Part shown: positions 25,782 through 37,269 of the stretch, piece by piece
How positions within the stretch are numbered: position 1 is the first letter of the stretch
Layout of the letters: each line of letters begins with the position of its first letter
DNA from: Jiella flava
GTDB lineage: Bacteria; Pseudomonadota; Alphaproteobacteria; Rhizobiales; Rhizobiaceae
Direction of reading: 5' to 3'
Assembly (NCBI RefSeq): GCF_017349315.1
Contig: NZ_JAFMPP010000003.1
Span: forward strand, 248,001-312,000
Length of the DNA stretch: 64,000 nucleotides
The notes under the pieces: generated by a model
The model's input: the letters and a program-made list of their open reading frames with translations, nothing else
Databases searched by the model: none
Told to the model about the DNA's origin: nothing
Position numbers and translations under genes: made by a program

Positions 25782-27452
25782 ATGAGCGAAATCTATTCTG
25801 TCGGACAATATCTGGTCGATCGGCTGGCGGAGCTCGGATTGCGACATTTGTTCTCGATTGCGGGCGATTATTCCGTCGAATGGGTCACCCGTTATGTCGA
25901 GGCGAGCCCTATTCAGGTGATTGAAGAGGTCAATGAGCTCAATGCCGGATATGCGGCCGATGGGTATGCGCGCCTCAACGGCATCGGCGCATTGTGCGTG
26001 ACGTATTCTGCGGGGGCGCTTTGCGCCGTCAATGCGATCGCTGGCGCCTATGTCGAGAAAGTGCCGGTGGTGCTGATCAACGGCACGCCCAGTATTCAAA
26101 GGACCCTGAAATTCGAGCAAACCGGTTACAGCTCACACCACTTCATCAGCGGTCGGCAAACGGATCGCCAAGTTTTTGAATATATCACGGTGGCGACGGT
26201 GCGCATTGAAAAGCCGCATCTTGCGCCGATGCTGATCGATTCAGCGCTCACCGCGTGCATTACGGAACGAAGGCCGGTCTATATCGAGCTGCTGGAAGAC
26301 GTCGTCGACTTGCCCTGCGTCAAGCCGGAAGGGGTGTTGACCGCGGCGCCGGAACTCTCCGACGAAGATGGCCTTGCGCAGGCAATCACGTTCATCGCCG
26401 AAAAGCTCCGCAACGCCACCAAGCCGGTGATCTGGCTCGGCGTTGAAATCGATCGCTCCGGACTGTGTGAGCAGGCCGCGCAACTCCTTCAACAGCTCAA
26501 CGTGCCCTTCACCACCGAACTGATGAGCAAGGCGATCCTCTCCGAGGACAATCCTCTCTTCGTCGGAGTCTTCGACGGCAAATCATCGTCCGCCGAGGTG
26601 CAATCCTTGATGAGCGACGCTGATTTTGTCTTGGCGTTGGGGGTGTGGCTGACGGACCTGAACGATCTCGGCTGGCCGCTCGACCTGAATAAAACGGCTT
26701 TCGTGTCGTTATACACGATGAAATTCGGCACCCTTTTTATTCCGCAAGTGTCGATCGCAGATGTCGTCGCGGGTTTGATGTCCCAGTCCATCACGCGCGT
26801 GGCGCCGGCCCTGCCAGCACAGGTCCGCCCGGCCGCTCCCGACGCGTCTTCGACAAGCGCAATCACCTATCAGGGCTTTTACGACGTCGTCGCCGGCCAT
26901 GTCGATGACAACACGATCGTCGGGGCTGATGCGAGTTTGAATTATTTCGGCAGCATGCTTTTGAAGGTCGGCGCGCCCCGCGGCTTCATCAGCCAGTCGT
27001 CCTATTCGGCCATCGGGTATATCGGGGCTGCGGCGACAGGGGCATCGCTGGCAAAGGCGCCCAATCAAAGACTGATGATCTTCACCGGCGACGGTGGATT
27101 TCAAATGACCGCGCAATGCCTTTCAACGCAAACCCGCTTCAAGCTCGACCCGATCATCTTCATCATGGACAACGGCGTCTATGCGGTGGAGCAATGGCTC
27201 GCCGATGCCGCGGTCTTCGACAGCACCGCGCCATTCCTCGATTCCTGTGTGCTTCACCGATGGGATTATCGCGCGCTCGCAACGGTCTTCGGCTGTCATG
27301 GGTGGAAGGCGGAGAACTACGCCGAGCTGGGCGCCGCCATCGATGCCGCCAAGGCCGTTTCGGACGGCCCATCCGTCATTCACGTCGTCGTGTCTCAGCG
27401 CTCGATCCCCGACAATGCGCGGTGGAAGATTCCAGCGGACGCATCGTCTTGA
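25782..27452 (+). CDS. ThDP-dependent 2-keto-acid decarboxylase (PDC/IPDC family)
   Basis: A 556-residue enzyme with all key residues of the pyruvate/indolepyruvate decarboxylase family: Asp29 in AGDY, cofactor-activating Glu52 in NELNAGYAADGYAR, the His119-His120 pair, the ThDP/Mg motif GDG starting at 436 and ending with Asn464, and Glu470 in YAVEQW. It should decarboxylate a 2-keto acid to an aldehyde. It is the last gene of the cluster, 30 bases after the MBL gene. IolD, the ThDP enzyme of inositol catabolism, is a different subfamily, so this is not a standard iol operon. Substrate unknown. Confidence 0.88.
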   Translation: MSEIYSVGQYLVDRLAELGLRHLFSIAGDYSVEWVTRYVEASPIQVIEEVNELNAGYAADGYARLNGIGALCVTYSAGALCAVNAIAGAYVEKVPVVLINGTPSIQRTLKFEQTGYSSHHFISGRQTDRQVFEYITVATVRIEKPHLAPMLIDSALTACITERRPVYIELLEDVVDLPCVKPEGVLTAAPELSDEDGLAQAITFIAEKLRNATKPVIWLGVEIDRSGLCEQAAQLLQQLNVPFTTELMSKAILSEDNPLFVGVFDGKSSSAEVQSLMSDADFVLALGVWLTDLNDLGWPLDLNKTAFVSLYTMKFGTLFIPQVSIADVVAGLMSQSITRVAPALPAQVRPAAPDASSTSAITYQGFYDVVAGHVDDNTIVGADASLNYFGSMLLKVGAPRGFISQSSYSAIGYIGAAATGASLAKAPNQRLMIFTGDGGFQMTAQCLSTQTRFKLDPIIFIMDNGVYAVEQWLADAAVFDSTAPFLDSCVLHRWDYRALATVFGCHGWKAENYAELGAAIDAAKAVSDGPSVIHVVVSQRSIPDNARWKIPADASS

Positions 27453-27460
27453 GGCGACGT

Positions 27461-27487
27461 GCATCCGATCGGACGCAGGGCGCTTTA
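27461..27487 (-). repeat. short palindromic interspersed repeat (type 1)
   Basis: Read on the minus strand this is TAAAGCGCCCTGCGTCCGAT and 7 further bases, centred on a near-perfect GCGTCCGATCGGACGC palindrome. The same element in the opposite genomic orientation occurs at 63381-63411. It sits between the ThDP gene stop and a decayed transposase. Confidence 0.6.
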
Positions 27488-27504
27488 GGCTGAGAACTGA
27501 TGGA

Positions 27505-27885
27505 TCAGCGCCAGAAAGTTGCGGCTGCGGCGATGCAGATGGCGAAGACGGCGATGGAAGCGCCTCTGCCGCGATCTTGTGGCGCTGCGTGGAGAGGAGG
27601 CATCTTGCGGGACCGGTTTCTTGCGCGTGGCGCGTGAAAGACGGCCGACGCGGATGCTCCGCTTGGTCAGAAATTCCCGCACTCAGTCGGTATCATCTTA
27701 CCCTTGTCGGCCAGCAGGTCCTGGGCCGGGAGGTAGCGTTGGGAGCAGACAAGCGGCGCCCTTGGCGTTGCGGCATCTGGCCTTTCGACAACAGTAGAGC
27801 CAGCGGGCGACCGGGACCGTTACAGACCGCGCGGGGCTTGGCGTTCAGCCCTCCTTTGGTCCGGCCGATGCGCGGGGGAGCCCCT
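27505..27885 (-). pseudogene. IS5-family transposase remnant
   Basis: No single frame is open, but three minus-strand frames read consecutively resemble an IS5-type transposase C-terminal half: PRIGRTKGGLNAKPRAV then GRPLALLLSKGQM (about 27885-27760), LPAQDLLADKG in a second frame (about 27735-27700), REFLTKRSIRV in a third, and the C-terminal AICIAAAATFWR before a TGA at 27505-27507. The N-terminal half and ends are missing. It flanks the accessory cluster and is a trace of past transposition. The 27453-28073 gap otherwise holds only the short repeat and a terminator. Confidence 0.7.
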
Positions 27886-27970
27886 TTTGAGCAGGCTGGC
27901 CGCTGGGCGATGGGCTTTAAGATATGTTGCCGGGATAAGACGCGCCGCGTGCCGGGTCAGCCCCGCCGAC

Positions 27971-28002
27971 AAGAAAACGGCCGCTCCATGGGAAGCGGCC
28001 GT
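27971..28002 (-). terminator. rho-independent terminator of csbD
   Basis: On the minus strand a 9-bp GC-rich stem (ACGGCCGCT / AGCGGCCGT at 28002-27994 and 27985-27977) with an 8-base loop is followed by TTTCTT. It lies 72 bases after the csbD stop. Confidence 0.75.
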
Positions 28003-28073
28003 TGTCGTTATGGAGGGCCGTCTGTTGTGCGTGTGTTCGCACGATCGGCGCCATTATCAGTGTTGAAGGCCGG

Positions 28074-28262
28074 TCAGTGCGAGCGCACCTGGTCCTTCAC
28101 GGCATCCTTGACCTTGCCGTAGTTCTTCTGGGTCTTGCCTTCGACCTGGTCGGCTCGGCCCTCGGCTTCCATCTCGTGGTTGCCCATGGCGCGCCCGGCG
28201 ACTTCCTTGATTTTGCCGCCGGCTTCCTTGGCCGCTCCCTTGATTTCGTTCTTATCGACCAT
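28074..28262 (-). CDS. CsbD family stress protein
   Basis: A hydrophilic 62-residue protein beginning MVDKNEIKGAAKEAGGKIKE with the CsbD-typical repeats of G-x-A/E-D-Q-V-E-G-K and a Lys-rich end. CsbD-like proteins are abundant under general stress in many bacteria, with no known biochemical activity. GGAG lies 9 bases upstream. It has its own terminator and is separated from groEL by the groEL terminator. Confidence 0.9.
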   Translation of the reverse strand: MVDKNEIKGAAKEAGGKIKEVAGRAMGNHEMEAEGRADQVEGKTQKNYGKVKDAVKDQVRSH

Positions 28263-28400
28263 CGACGTTTGCTCCGTTGTCGCCGCCGCCCATTGCCGCG
28301 GCTTGTGAGATCCAAAACGTCGGACGCGACCGGGTGTTCCCTGAGCGAATCGAGAAATCTTGCCGCAGCCGACTGTTGTCGGACGCAAGTTGGCCCTTGA

Positions 28401-28438
28401 TTTTAAAAGCAAAAGGGGCAGTCCCGAAGGACTGCCCC
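28401..28438 (-). terminator. rho-independent terminator of groESL
   Basis: On the minus strand a perfect 10-bp stem, GGGGCAGTCC / GGACTGCCCC (28438-28429 and 28424-28415), closed by a TTCG tetraloop and followed by TTTTGCTTTT. It lies about 230 bases beyond the groEL stop, after the duplicated 96-bp module. Confidence 0.9.
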
Positions 28439-28481
28439 ATGGTCGACTGATATTATGGGAACGCATCGGCCGGACTAAGAC

Positions 28482-30374
<1,893 letters not shown>

Positions 30375-30423
30375 TCAGTCGGGACTACAGAAAATTCCGT
30401 TGGGAAAATTCCGGCGGTCTGCC

Positions 30424-30720
30424 TTAGGCGACGACGCCCATGATGTCGGACTCCTTCATGATCAGGAGATCCTCACCGTTGAGCTTGACCTCGGTGCCGG
30501 ACCACTTGCCGAACAGCACGCGGTCGCCAGCCTTGACGTCGAGCGGAACGACCTTGCCGCTTTCATCGCGGGCCCCGGAGCCGACGGCGATGACTTCGCC
30601 TTCCTGGGGCTTTTCCTTGGCCGTGTCCGGGATGATGATACCGCCAGCGGTCTTCTCCTCGGACTCCACCCGGCGAACCACAACGCGGTCATGCAGGGGA
30701 CGGAAGTTCACAGCTGCCAT
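30424..30720 (-). CDS. groS: co-chaperonin GroES (10 kDa)
   Basis: A 98-residue lid of the GroEL chamber. It contains the mobile loop [20 protein letters not shown] and the GroES core [20 protein letters not shown]. It is the first gene of the groESL operon; the CIRCE operator lies 63 bases upstream and the promoter just beyond it. Confidence 0.98.
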   Translation of the reverse strand: MAAVNFRPLHDRVVVRRVESEEKTAGGIIIPDTAKEKPQEGEVIAVGSGARDESGKVVPLDVKAGDRVLFGKWSGTEVKLNGEDLLIMKESDIMGVVA

Positions 30721-30783
30721 GTTCGTATGAACCCTTTTTTGGACGGTGATACCGGGCCCTTCCCGGGCCCAGAGGAAACTATG

Positions 30784-30810
30784 TTAGCACTCGCCTTGGG
30801 TGAGTGCTAA
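30784..30810. promoter_or_regulatory. CIRCE operator (HrcA binding site)
   Basis: TTAGCACTC at 30784-30792, a 9-base spacer and GAGTGCTAA at 30802-30810: a perfect match to the CIRCE consensus. HrcA repressor bound here would block groESL transcription without heat stress. It overlaps the expected transcription start of the promoter at 30819-30847. Confidence 0.97.
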
Positions 30811-30818
30811 CGCCAGCC

Positions 30819-30847
30819 AGATAGTGACCGGGGTGGACGGGAGTCAA
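30819..30847 (-). promoter_or_regulatory. groESL promoter (RpoH/sigma-70 type)
   Basis: On the minus strand CTTGACT (TTGACT at 30847-30842), a 17-base spacer and CTATCT at 30824-30819. The CTTG...CTATCT pattern fits the alphaproteobacterial heat-shock sigma factor consensus. The remainder of the 30721-31096 gap shows only the CIRCE element and an A/T palindrome GCAAAAAATTTTGC near 30861. Confidence 0.7.
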
Positions 30848-31096
30848 GAACTAAGGGTGCAAAAAATTTTGCGCGTCCGAAGCGGCATCCGCGAATGCGC
30901 GCCGGTTTCTGCAGGCGTCGGCGATCCGACGATCGCATACGGCGATTTGCAGGCCGATCGGGGTGCCGGCCCGGCGCGCCGGATGGGCGGATGAGACGGC
31001 GGCGCTAGCTGATCGGCTTGACCAACTCCCCCCTCATCTCTATCGCCTCAGGGCGAGATTCAACCCCCGTTCCCTCAATTGCCGAGACCTTGAAGC

Positions 31097-31954
31097 ATGC
31101 AGGATCAGTCTTTCCAACTGCCGAGCCGCATCGGGCATTTGTCCGACGTGTCGCGCGGTTACGAGGTGATCTTTTGTGATATCTGGGGGGTCGTCCATAA
31201 CGGCGTCGTCCGGCATGCGGCGGCCGAAGCCGCACTTTCGGCGGCGCGCGCGGCAGGGGCGAAGGTCGTGCTGGTCACCAACGCACCGCGCCAGGCCAAG
31301 GGCGTGATCGCCCAACTCGATGGTCTCAGCTTCGCCCGCGATGCCTATGACGCGGTCGTTACCTCGGGCGACGTGACCCGGGCGCTGATCGCCAAGGCTG
31401 GTGGTCCCGTCTTCCATATCGGTCCCGCCCGCGACGTCGATCTGTTCGAGGGGCTCGATGTGACGCGCACCGATGACGCCGAGGCGGCGACGGCGGTGAT
31501 CGCCACCGGCTTGTTCGACGACACGGTCGAGACCCCGGACGACTACCGCGACCTCTTGGCGGGTTTTCGCGCCCGCGCCTTGCCGATGATCTGCGCCAAT
31601 CCGGACATCGTCGTGCATCGCGGCGAGACGCTGATCTATTGCGCCGGCGCCCTTGCCAAGGCCTATGAAGCGGCTGGCGGCACGGTGCTGATGGCCGGCA
31701 AGCCCTATGCGCCGATCTATGCCGAGGCGCGGCGGATCAGCGGCGCATCGGCATCGACCCGGATCCTGGCCATCGGCGATGGCCTCAACACCGATATCAA
31801 GGGCGCCAACGGCGTCGATCTCGACGTCCTGCTGATTACGGGCGGCATTCACGGCTCGGAATTCGGCGAGACGCCGGACGATCCCGCGACGATCGCCACG
31901 GTGCTGGCGGAGCGCGGGCTGAAGGCGCGGTTCTTCATGGCGGCGCTCGGATGA
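31097..31954 (+). CDS. HAD-superfamily hydrolase, TIGR01459 type
   Basis: A 285-residue HAD phosphatase of subclass IIA. Motif I is FCDIWGVVHNG near residues 26-36 (nucleophile Asp28, but the second Asp of DxD is Trp-shifted, as is usual in this subfamily), motif II LVTNAPRQ, and motif III/IV GDGLNTDIKGAN near 235. It probably removes phosphate from a small metabolite. Its stop overlaps the ribF start (ATGA), so it may act in riboflavin/FMN metabolism, for example on a phosphorylated intermediate. Confidence 0.85.
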   Translation: MQDQSFQLPSRIGHLSDVSRGYEVIFCDIWGVVHNGVVRHAAAEAALSAARAAGAKVVLVTNAPRQAKGVIAQLDGLSFARDAYDAVVTSGDVTRALIAKAGGPVFHIGPARDVDLFEGLDVTRTDDAEAATAVIATGLFDDTVETPDDYRDLLAGFRARALPMICANPDIVVHRGETLIYCAGALAKAYEAAGGTVLMAGKPYAPIYAEARRISGASASTRILAIGDGLNTDIKGANGVDLDVLLITGGIHGSEFGETPDDPATIATVLAERGLKARFFMAALG

Positions 31955-32934
31955 GGGGCGCGTCGATCGCCCGGCTGAGCGGCGAGGCGCCGCTCGACCT
32001 TGCCTTGCGCAATGGCGTCGTTGCGATCGGCAATTTCGATGGCGTCCATCGCGGCCATCAAAGCGTGCTCGGCACCGCCCGGGAGATCGCCAAGGCGGAA
32101 GGCAAACCGCTGATCTGTCTGACCTTCGAGCCGCATCCGCGCACCGTCTTTCATCCGGAGAACCCGGTGCCGCGGCTCACCCCCGCGCCGATCCGCGCCA
32201 AGCTTCTGGCCGCGCTCGGCTTCGATGCGGTCGTCGAGCAGGCCTTCGACAAGACATTCGCCGGGGTCGAGCCGGAGGACTTCGTCAACACCGTGCTCGT
32301 CGAGCGGCTGGGGGCGGCGCATGTCGTCGCCGGTTTCGACTTCCACTATGGCCGCAGACGGGCCGGCACACCGCAGACCCTGATCGTCGCCGGCGAGCGC
32401 CATGGTTTCGGCGCGACGCTGGTGCCGGCGATGAAGGATGGCGATGGCGAGACCATTTCCTCGAGCCGCATCCGCGAGCTGCTTGCCGATGGCGCGGTGG
32501 CGCCGGCGGCCGCGCTTCTCGGCTATCGCTGGACGATCGGCGGCTCGGTGCAGGAGGGGCAGCGGCTTGGCCGCACCCTTGGCTATCCGACCGCCAACAT
32601 CCTGCTGGTGCCGGATACGATGCTGAAATTCGGCATCTACGCCGTTCGCCTGCGCCGCGCCGACGGCACGCTGATCGACGGCGTGGCGAGCTTCGGCCGC
32701 CGACCGACCTTCGACAACGGCGTCGCGCTTTTCGAGACCTTTCTCTTCGACTTTTCCGGCGATCTTTATGGCGAAACCGTTGCGATCTCGCTGTTCGATT
32801 ATCTGCGCGGCGAGGAAAAGTTCGACGGCGCCGAAGCGCTGATCGCCCAGATGGACCGCGACTGCGACAACGCCCGCGCCGTCCTCGCCGGCGCGCAACC
32901 GCTGTCGGCGCTGGATCGCACGATTGCGTTCTGA
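31951..32934 (+). CDS. ribF: bifunctional riboflavin kinase/FAD synthetase
   Basis: A 327-residue enzyme converting riboflavin to FMN and FAD. The nucleotidyltransferase domain (residues 1-185) has GNFDGVHRGHQ and FDFHYGRRRAG with ISSSRIRELL; the kinase domain (about 190-310) has GRTLGYPTANI and an Asn-Gly-Val-Ala region with FDFSGDLYGE. The start codon overlaps the stop of the HAD gene. Confidence 0.95.
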   Translation: MRGASIARLSGEAPLDLALRNGVVAIGNFDGVHRGHQSVLGTAREIAKAEGKPLICLTFEPHPRTVFHPENPVPRLTPAPIRAKLLAALGFDAVVEQAFDKTFAGVEPEDFVNTVLVERLGAAHVVAGFDFHYGRRRAGTPQTLIVAGERHGFGATLVPAMKDGDGETISSSRIRELLADGAVAPAAALLGYRWTIGGSVQEGQRLGRTLGYPTANILLVPDTMLKFGIYAVRLRRADGTLIDGVASFGRRPTFDNGVALFETFLFDFSGDLYGETVAISLFDYLRGEEKFDGAEALIAQMDRDCDNARAVLAGAQPLSALDRTIAF

Positions 32935-33184
32935 GTTCGGTGAGGCTTGATGCGCCTAGCCTCGCCTTTGCTCTTGCCGGCGTTCTTTTCTTCGCTGGCT
33001 GAAGTTGCTAAAGCCTGCCGCCATGGTGGCACGACGCTTCTTTTCGACCGGCATTCGAATTAGTCGCCCGGCCTTCCGGCGGCCCTGACGGGCGCGGAGG
33101 GACCGGGACGCGTCGCTTTTCACGCTGAATTCTCTCCCGCCGCCGCCTTTTGTTTTCGCGGCCGCTCAAGGGTTGACCCGCATT

Positions 33185-36157
33185 ATGACCGATCAGACGA
33201 CGACGGACGGCTCCGTCGATTACGCCAAGACCCTCTTTTTGCCCGAAACCGCGTTTCCGATGCGTGCCGGACTGCCCAAGGTCGAGCCCGAATGGATCGC
33301 CAAATGGGACGCGATGAACCTTTATGGCAAGCTCCGCCAAGCGTCCAAAGGCCGGCCGAAATACGTCCTCCACGACGGCCCGCCTTATGCCAACGGCAAT
33401 CTCCATATCGGCCACGCGCTCAACAAGATCCTGAAAGACGTCATCACCCGCTCCTTCCAGATGCGTGGCTATGACGCCAACTATGTGCCCGGCTGGGACT
33501 GCCACGGCCTGCCGATCGAGTGGAAGATCGAGGAGCAGTACCGCGCCAAGGGCAAGAACAAGGACGAGATCGAGGTCAACGAGTTCCGCAAGGAATGCCG
33601 CGACTTCGCCGCCCATTGGGTGGGCGTGCAGAGCGCGGAATTCCGCCGGCTCGGCGTCGAGGGCGATTTTTCCGACCCGTATCTGACGATGAATTTCGAG
33701 GCGGAGTCGGTGATCGCCGGCGAGCTGTTGAAGTTCGCCATGAGCGGCCAGCTCTATCGCGGCTCGAAGCCGGTGATGTGGTCGGTGGTGGAGCGCACGG
33801 CGCTCGCCGAGGCCGAGGTCGAATATCACGACCACGAATCCGATACGGTGTGGGTGAAGTTTCCGGTGCGCGGCGCGGGGGCGCTCGCCGGAACGTCTGT
33901 CGTCATCTGGACGACCACCCCATGGACCATGCCCGGCAACCGCGCGATCGCTTTCTCGCCGCGGATCGCCTACGGCCTCTATGAGGTGACCGCTCCCGAG
34001 GACGCGGACAATCCGCGCTGGGCAAAGCAAGGCGAAAAGCTGATCCTAGCGGACGCGCTGGCCGCCGACGTCTTCGCCAAGGCGCGGGTGCCGGAGGGCG
34101 GCTTTCGGCGGGTCGGCGATGTTTCGTCCTCCGATCTTCGCGATCTGCTCTGCGATCATCCTCTCAAGGACCTCGGCTATGGCTTCCCCGTGCCGCTGCT
34201 CTCCGGCGACCACGTCACCGACGATGCCGGCACCGGCTTCGTCCACACCGCGCCCGGTCACGGCCGCGAGGATTTCGACGCCTGGATGACTGTCCGCCGC
34301 GATCTGGAACGCCGCGGCATCGACACGGCGATCCCCTTCACCGTCGACGACGACGGCTTCTACACCAAGGATGCGCCGGGCTTCGGGCCGGATGCCGAGG
34401 GTGGACCGGCGCGGGTCATCGACGACAAGGGCAAGAAGGGCGACGCCAACGCCCGCGTCATCGCCGCGCTGATTGCGGCCGGCAATCTCCTCGCCCGCGG
34501 CCGGCTGAAGCACTCCTATCCGCATTCCTGGCGCTCCAAGAAGCCGGTGATCTTTCGCAATACGCCCCAGTGGTTTGTCCATATGGACAAGGATCTCGGA
34601 GGATATGGGCTGGAGGGTGGCTCGCAGCATCACGCCGAAGAGACCCTGCGCGCCCGCGCTTTGCGCGCCACCGACGCCACCCGCTTCGTGCCGGCTTCGG
34701 GCCAGAACCGGCTGCGCGGCATGATCGCCGACCGGCCGGACTGGGTGTTGTCTCGCCAGCGGGCCTGGGGCGTGCCGATCTGCGTCTTTGCCGATGCCGA
34801 CGGCAATGTTCTCAAGGACGAGCAGGTCAATGCCCGCATCCTCGAAGCCTTCCGCGAGGAGGGCGCCGATGCCTGGTTCGCCGAAGGGGCCAAGGAGCGG
34901 TTCCTCGGCAACGAGCACGACGCCGCGAAGTGGACGATGGTCCGCGACATTCTCGACGTCTGGTTCGATTCCGGTTCGACCCACGCCTTCTGCCTGGAAA
35001 AGCGCCCGGATCTCAAATGGCCGGCGGATCTGTATCTCGAAGGTTCCGACCAGCATCGCGGCTGGTTCCACTCCTCACTTCTGGAAAGCTGCGGCACCCG
35101 TGGCCGGGCGCCCTACGACGCGGTTCTCACCCATGGCTTCGTCATGGACGAGGAGGGGCGCAAGATGTCGAAGTCGCTCGGCAACGTCGTCACCCCTCAG
35201 GAGGTGATCAAGCAGTCCGGCGCCGACATCCTGCGGCTGTGGGTGGTCTCGTCGGATTATTCGGAGGATTTGAGGCTCGGCAAGACGATCCTGCAGACCA
35301 ATGTCGATTCCTATCGCAAGCTGCGTAATACCATCCGCTGGATGCTCGGCACCCTTGCCCACGACACCGGCGAGAGCGTCCCGCTCGCCGAGATGCCGGA
35401 GCTGGAGCGGCTGATGCTGCACCGGATCGCGGAATTGGATGAGGTCGTGCGCAAGGGCTACGACGCCTTCGACTTCAAGCGCATCGCGCGGGCGCTGGTC
35501 GATTTTGTCGTGGTCGAGCTGTCGGCCTTCTATTTCGACGTGCGCAAGGACGCGCTCTATTGCGATCCCTTGTCGTCGGTGAAGCGCAAGGCGGCGCTTG
35601 AGGTGGTGCGCACGCTGTTCGATCACCTCGTCACCTGGCTTGCGCCGATGCTGCCCTTCACCATGGAAGAGGCTTGGTTGTCGCGCTATCCGGATGCCGA
35701 TTCGGTCCATTTCGAGCAGTTCCGCACGGTTGATCCGGCCTGGCGCAACGACGCGCTGGCCGCCCGCTGGCAGACGATCCGCAAGGTGCGCCGGGTGGTG
35801 ACGGGTGCTCTGGAGGACAAGCGCCGCGACAAGGTGATCGGTTCATCGCTGGAGGCCTGGCCGAGCGTTTATATCGCCGACGCTGAGACGCGCGCCTTGG
35901 TCGAGGCCGCGGACTTTGCCGAGATCTGCATCACCTCGGGGATCAAGATCAGCGGAGCCGACGCACCGGCGGATGCGTTCGTTTTGGCCGATACGGCGGG
36001 TGTCGCCGTCGTCTTCGCCAAGGCGGAGGGTGAAAAATGCGCCCGATCCTGGAAGATCACCGGCGACGTCGGATCGGATCCCGCATTTCCTGAGGTCTCG
36101 GCCCGTGACGCGCAGGCGCTGCGCGAGCTGCAGGATGCGGGACGGCTTCCGGCCTGA
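33185..36157 (+). CDS. ileS: isoleucyl-tRNA synthetase
   Basis: A 990-residue class I synthetase. The HIGH motif is in [16 protein letters not shown] near 65-80, the CP1 editing domain lies about 190-420 with TTPWTMPGN, and [10 protein letters not shown] is the KMSKS loop. The C-terminal zinc ribbon seen in E. coli is degenerate: only one Cys remains (EKCARSW), the second of the pair is Ser and the distal CxxC is absent, as in other rhizobial enzymes I recall. The ATG at 33185 is used; a TTG 12 bases upstream is in frame. Confidence 0.96.
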   Translation: MTDQTTTDGSVDYAKTLFLPETAFPMRAGLPKVEPEWIAKWDAMNLYGKLRQASKGRPKYVLHDGPPYANGNLHIGHALNKILKDVITRSFQMRGYDANYVPGWDCHGLPIEWKIEEQYRAKGKNKDEIEVNEFRKECRDFAAHWVGVQSAEFRRLGVEGDFSDPYLTMNFEAESVIAGELLKFAMSGQLYRGSKPVMWSVVERTALAEAEVEYHDHESDTVWVKFPVRGAGALAGTSVVIWTTTPWTMPGNRAIAFSPRIAYGLYEVTAPEDADNPRWAKQGEKLILADALAADVFAKARVPEGGFRRVGDVSSSDLRDLLCDHPLKDLGYGFPVPLLSGDHVTDDAGTGFVHTAPGHGREDFDAWMTVRRDLERRGIDTAIPFTVDDDGFYTKDAPGFGPDAEGGPARVIDDKGKKGDANARVIAALIAAGNLLARGRLKHSYPHSWRSKKPVIFRNTPQWFVHMDKDLGGYGLEGGSQHHAEETLRARALRATDATRFVPASGQNRLRGMIADRPDWVLSRQRAWGVPICVFADADGNVLKDEQVNARILEAFREEGADAWFAEGAKERFLGNEHDAAKWTMVRDILDVWFDSGSTHAFCLEKRPDLKWPADLYLEGSDQHRGWFHSSLLESCGTRGRAPYDAVLTHGFVMDEEGRKMSKSLGNVVTPQEVIKQSGADILRLWVVSSDYSEDLRLGKTILQTNVDSYRKLRNTIRWMLGTLAHDTGESVPLAEMPELERLMLHRIAELDEVVRKGYDAFDFKRIARALVDFVVVELSAFYFDVRKDALYCDPLSSVKRKAALEVVRTLFDHLVTWLAPMLPFTMEEAWLSRYPDADSVHFEQFRTVDPAWRNDALAARWQTIRKVRRVVTGALEDKRRDKVIGSSLEAWPSVYIADAETRALVEAADFAEICITSGIKISGADAPADAFVLADTAGVAVVFAKAEGEKCARSWKITGDVGSDPAFPEVSARDAQALRELQDAGRLPA

Positions 36158-36519
36158 GTCGGCCGGCCGGCGTAGAGCCCGTTCGGGCAAATGCACCGGC
36201 CCAAACGCGGCCGATGCCGGATGACTGATTGCACTGTGGCATGCCCGGAATTTGCCGGATTCCCATGCCATTCGGCCTGATGTTGCAGAATCGTGCTTGG
36301 CCTTTGGTCAGGTTGCGCCTATGCCATGAAGGCAGGACACAGTCGAAGGGGGCGTGTCCGGCCGCTCGCGGCTTCAAGCGGTCGTTCAGACCGCATGCCG
36401 CGCCGAAAGCTGGAGCTTGCCCGTCATTTTGCCGGGATAATCTCGGCAAACGAGTTTTGAAGGCTTCGTCGCGACCCTGCAAAGAGGCAGGGCCGTCGGG
36501 ATGAGGGGGACGTATCGAC
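36158..36519. other. intergenic region with no recognised gene
   Basis: I see no gene here. A small hairpin CCCTGC-AAAGAG-GCAGGG (36475-36492) lies in the probable leader of the downstream lipoprotein gene, and GAGGGGGA at 36503-36511 is its ribosome site. Confidence 0.5.
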
Positions 36520-37206
36520 ATGACGCCGAACACCGCCCGCAAGGGGGTCGTCGCCGCCGTTCTGGTTACCGGTTGCCTGTCGCTGGCGGGTTGCCTGGGC
36601 CCGACTTATGGCACGGGCAAGTCGCAGGGCGAGACGCTGTTCGACGACTTGAACAATTTCGTCTCGCTCGGTAGCTCGAACGACGGGCAGCAGATTGCCT
36701 ATACGCCGCGCCAGAAGCTGGTGAAGCCGGAAAATACCTCCGTGCTGCCGCCGCCTGAGACCGCCCGCAACACCACCGGCGATCCGAACTGGCCTGAATC
36801 GCCGGAAGAGCGTGCCAAGCGCCTCCAGGCCGCCGCCTATCAGGGCGACGGACCGCTGCCGGCCGATTTCGCCACCAAGCGCAAGGAAGGCGTCACCCAG
36901 GCCTATCTCGACCGCACCAGCGGCAGCGGCTACGATTTCAAGAAGAACTCCTCGCATGGCTCGACGGAGCTTTCGCCGCAGGAGCTGCGTAGCCGCGGTG
37001 AACTGGTCAAGAAGCGCCTCGCCGAGCAGCGGCAGGGCAGCGATACCCAGCGCCGCTATCTCAGCGAGCCGCCACTGAAATATCGCGAGCCGGCTAAGAC
37101 GGCGCCGGTCGGCGATCCGGGCGTCGACGAAGAGGTCAAGGCGCGCCGGCTGCGCGGCAGCGGATCCGGCTTTCTCGACAAGCTCGCCAATCTGTTGCCG
37201 TTCTGA
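36520..37206 (+). CDS. conserved hypothetical lipoprotein
   Basis: A 228-residue protein with a lipoprotein signal peptide: positively charged start, hydrophobic stretch and lipobox LAGC with Cys25. The mature part is polar and low in predicted structure, with PRQKL, NWPESPEERAKRL and many Ser, Gly, Lys residues, and a short hydrophobic end FLDKLANLLPF. It is likely anchored in the outer membrane or inner-membrane outer leaflet. No domain is recognised. It stands alone between ileS and tadA. Confidence 0.8.
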   Translation: MTPNTARKGVVAAVLVTGCLSLAGCLGPTYGTGKSQGETLFDDLNNFVSLGSSNDGQQIAYTPRQKLVKPENTSVLPPPETARNTTGDPNWPESPEERAKRLQAAAYQGDGPLPADFATKRKEGVTQAYLDRTSGSGYDFKKNSSHGSTELSPQELRSRGELVKKRLAEQRQGSDTQRRYLSEPPLKYREPAKTAPVGDPGVDEEVKARRLRGSGSGFLDKLANLLPF

Positions 37207-37269
37207 CGCGGCCTGCACCGGCTTGTCGGATGTGTATGTGTGGTCTTGACCGGTCGTTGCAGCCAAGGC

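Noticed and set aside
22637..27452. Standard myo-inositol (iol) catabolic operon
   Set aside because: Only an IolE-like protein is present; the ThDP enzyme is of the PDC type, not IolD, and IolG, IolB, IolC and IolA are absent.
27181..28122. 313-codon plus-strand frame across the cluster end and transposase remnant
   Set aside because: Starts inside the ThDP gene in another frame and runs through pseudogene sequence; Arg/Ser/Pro-rich.
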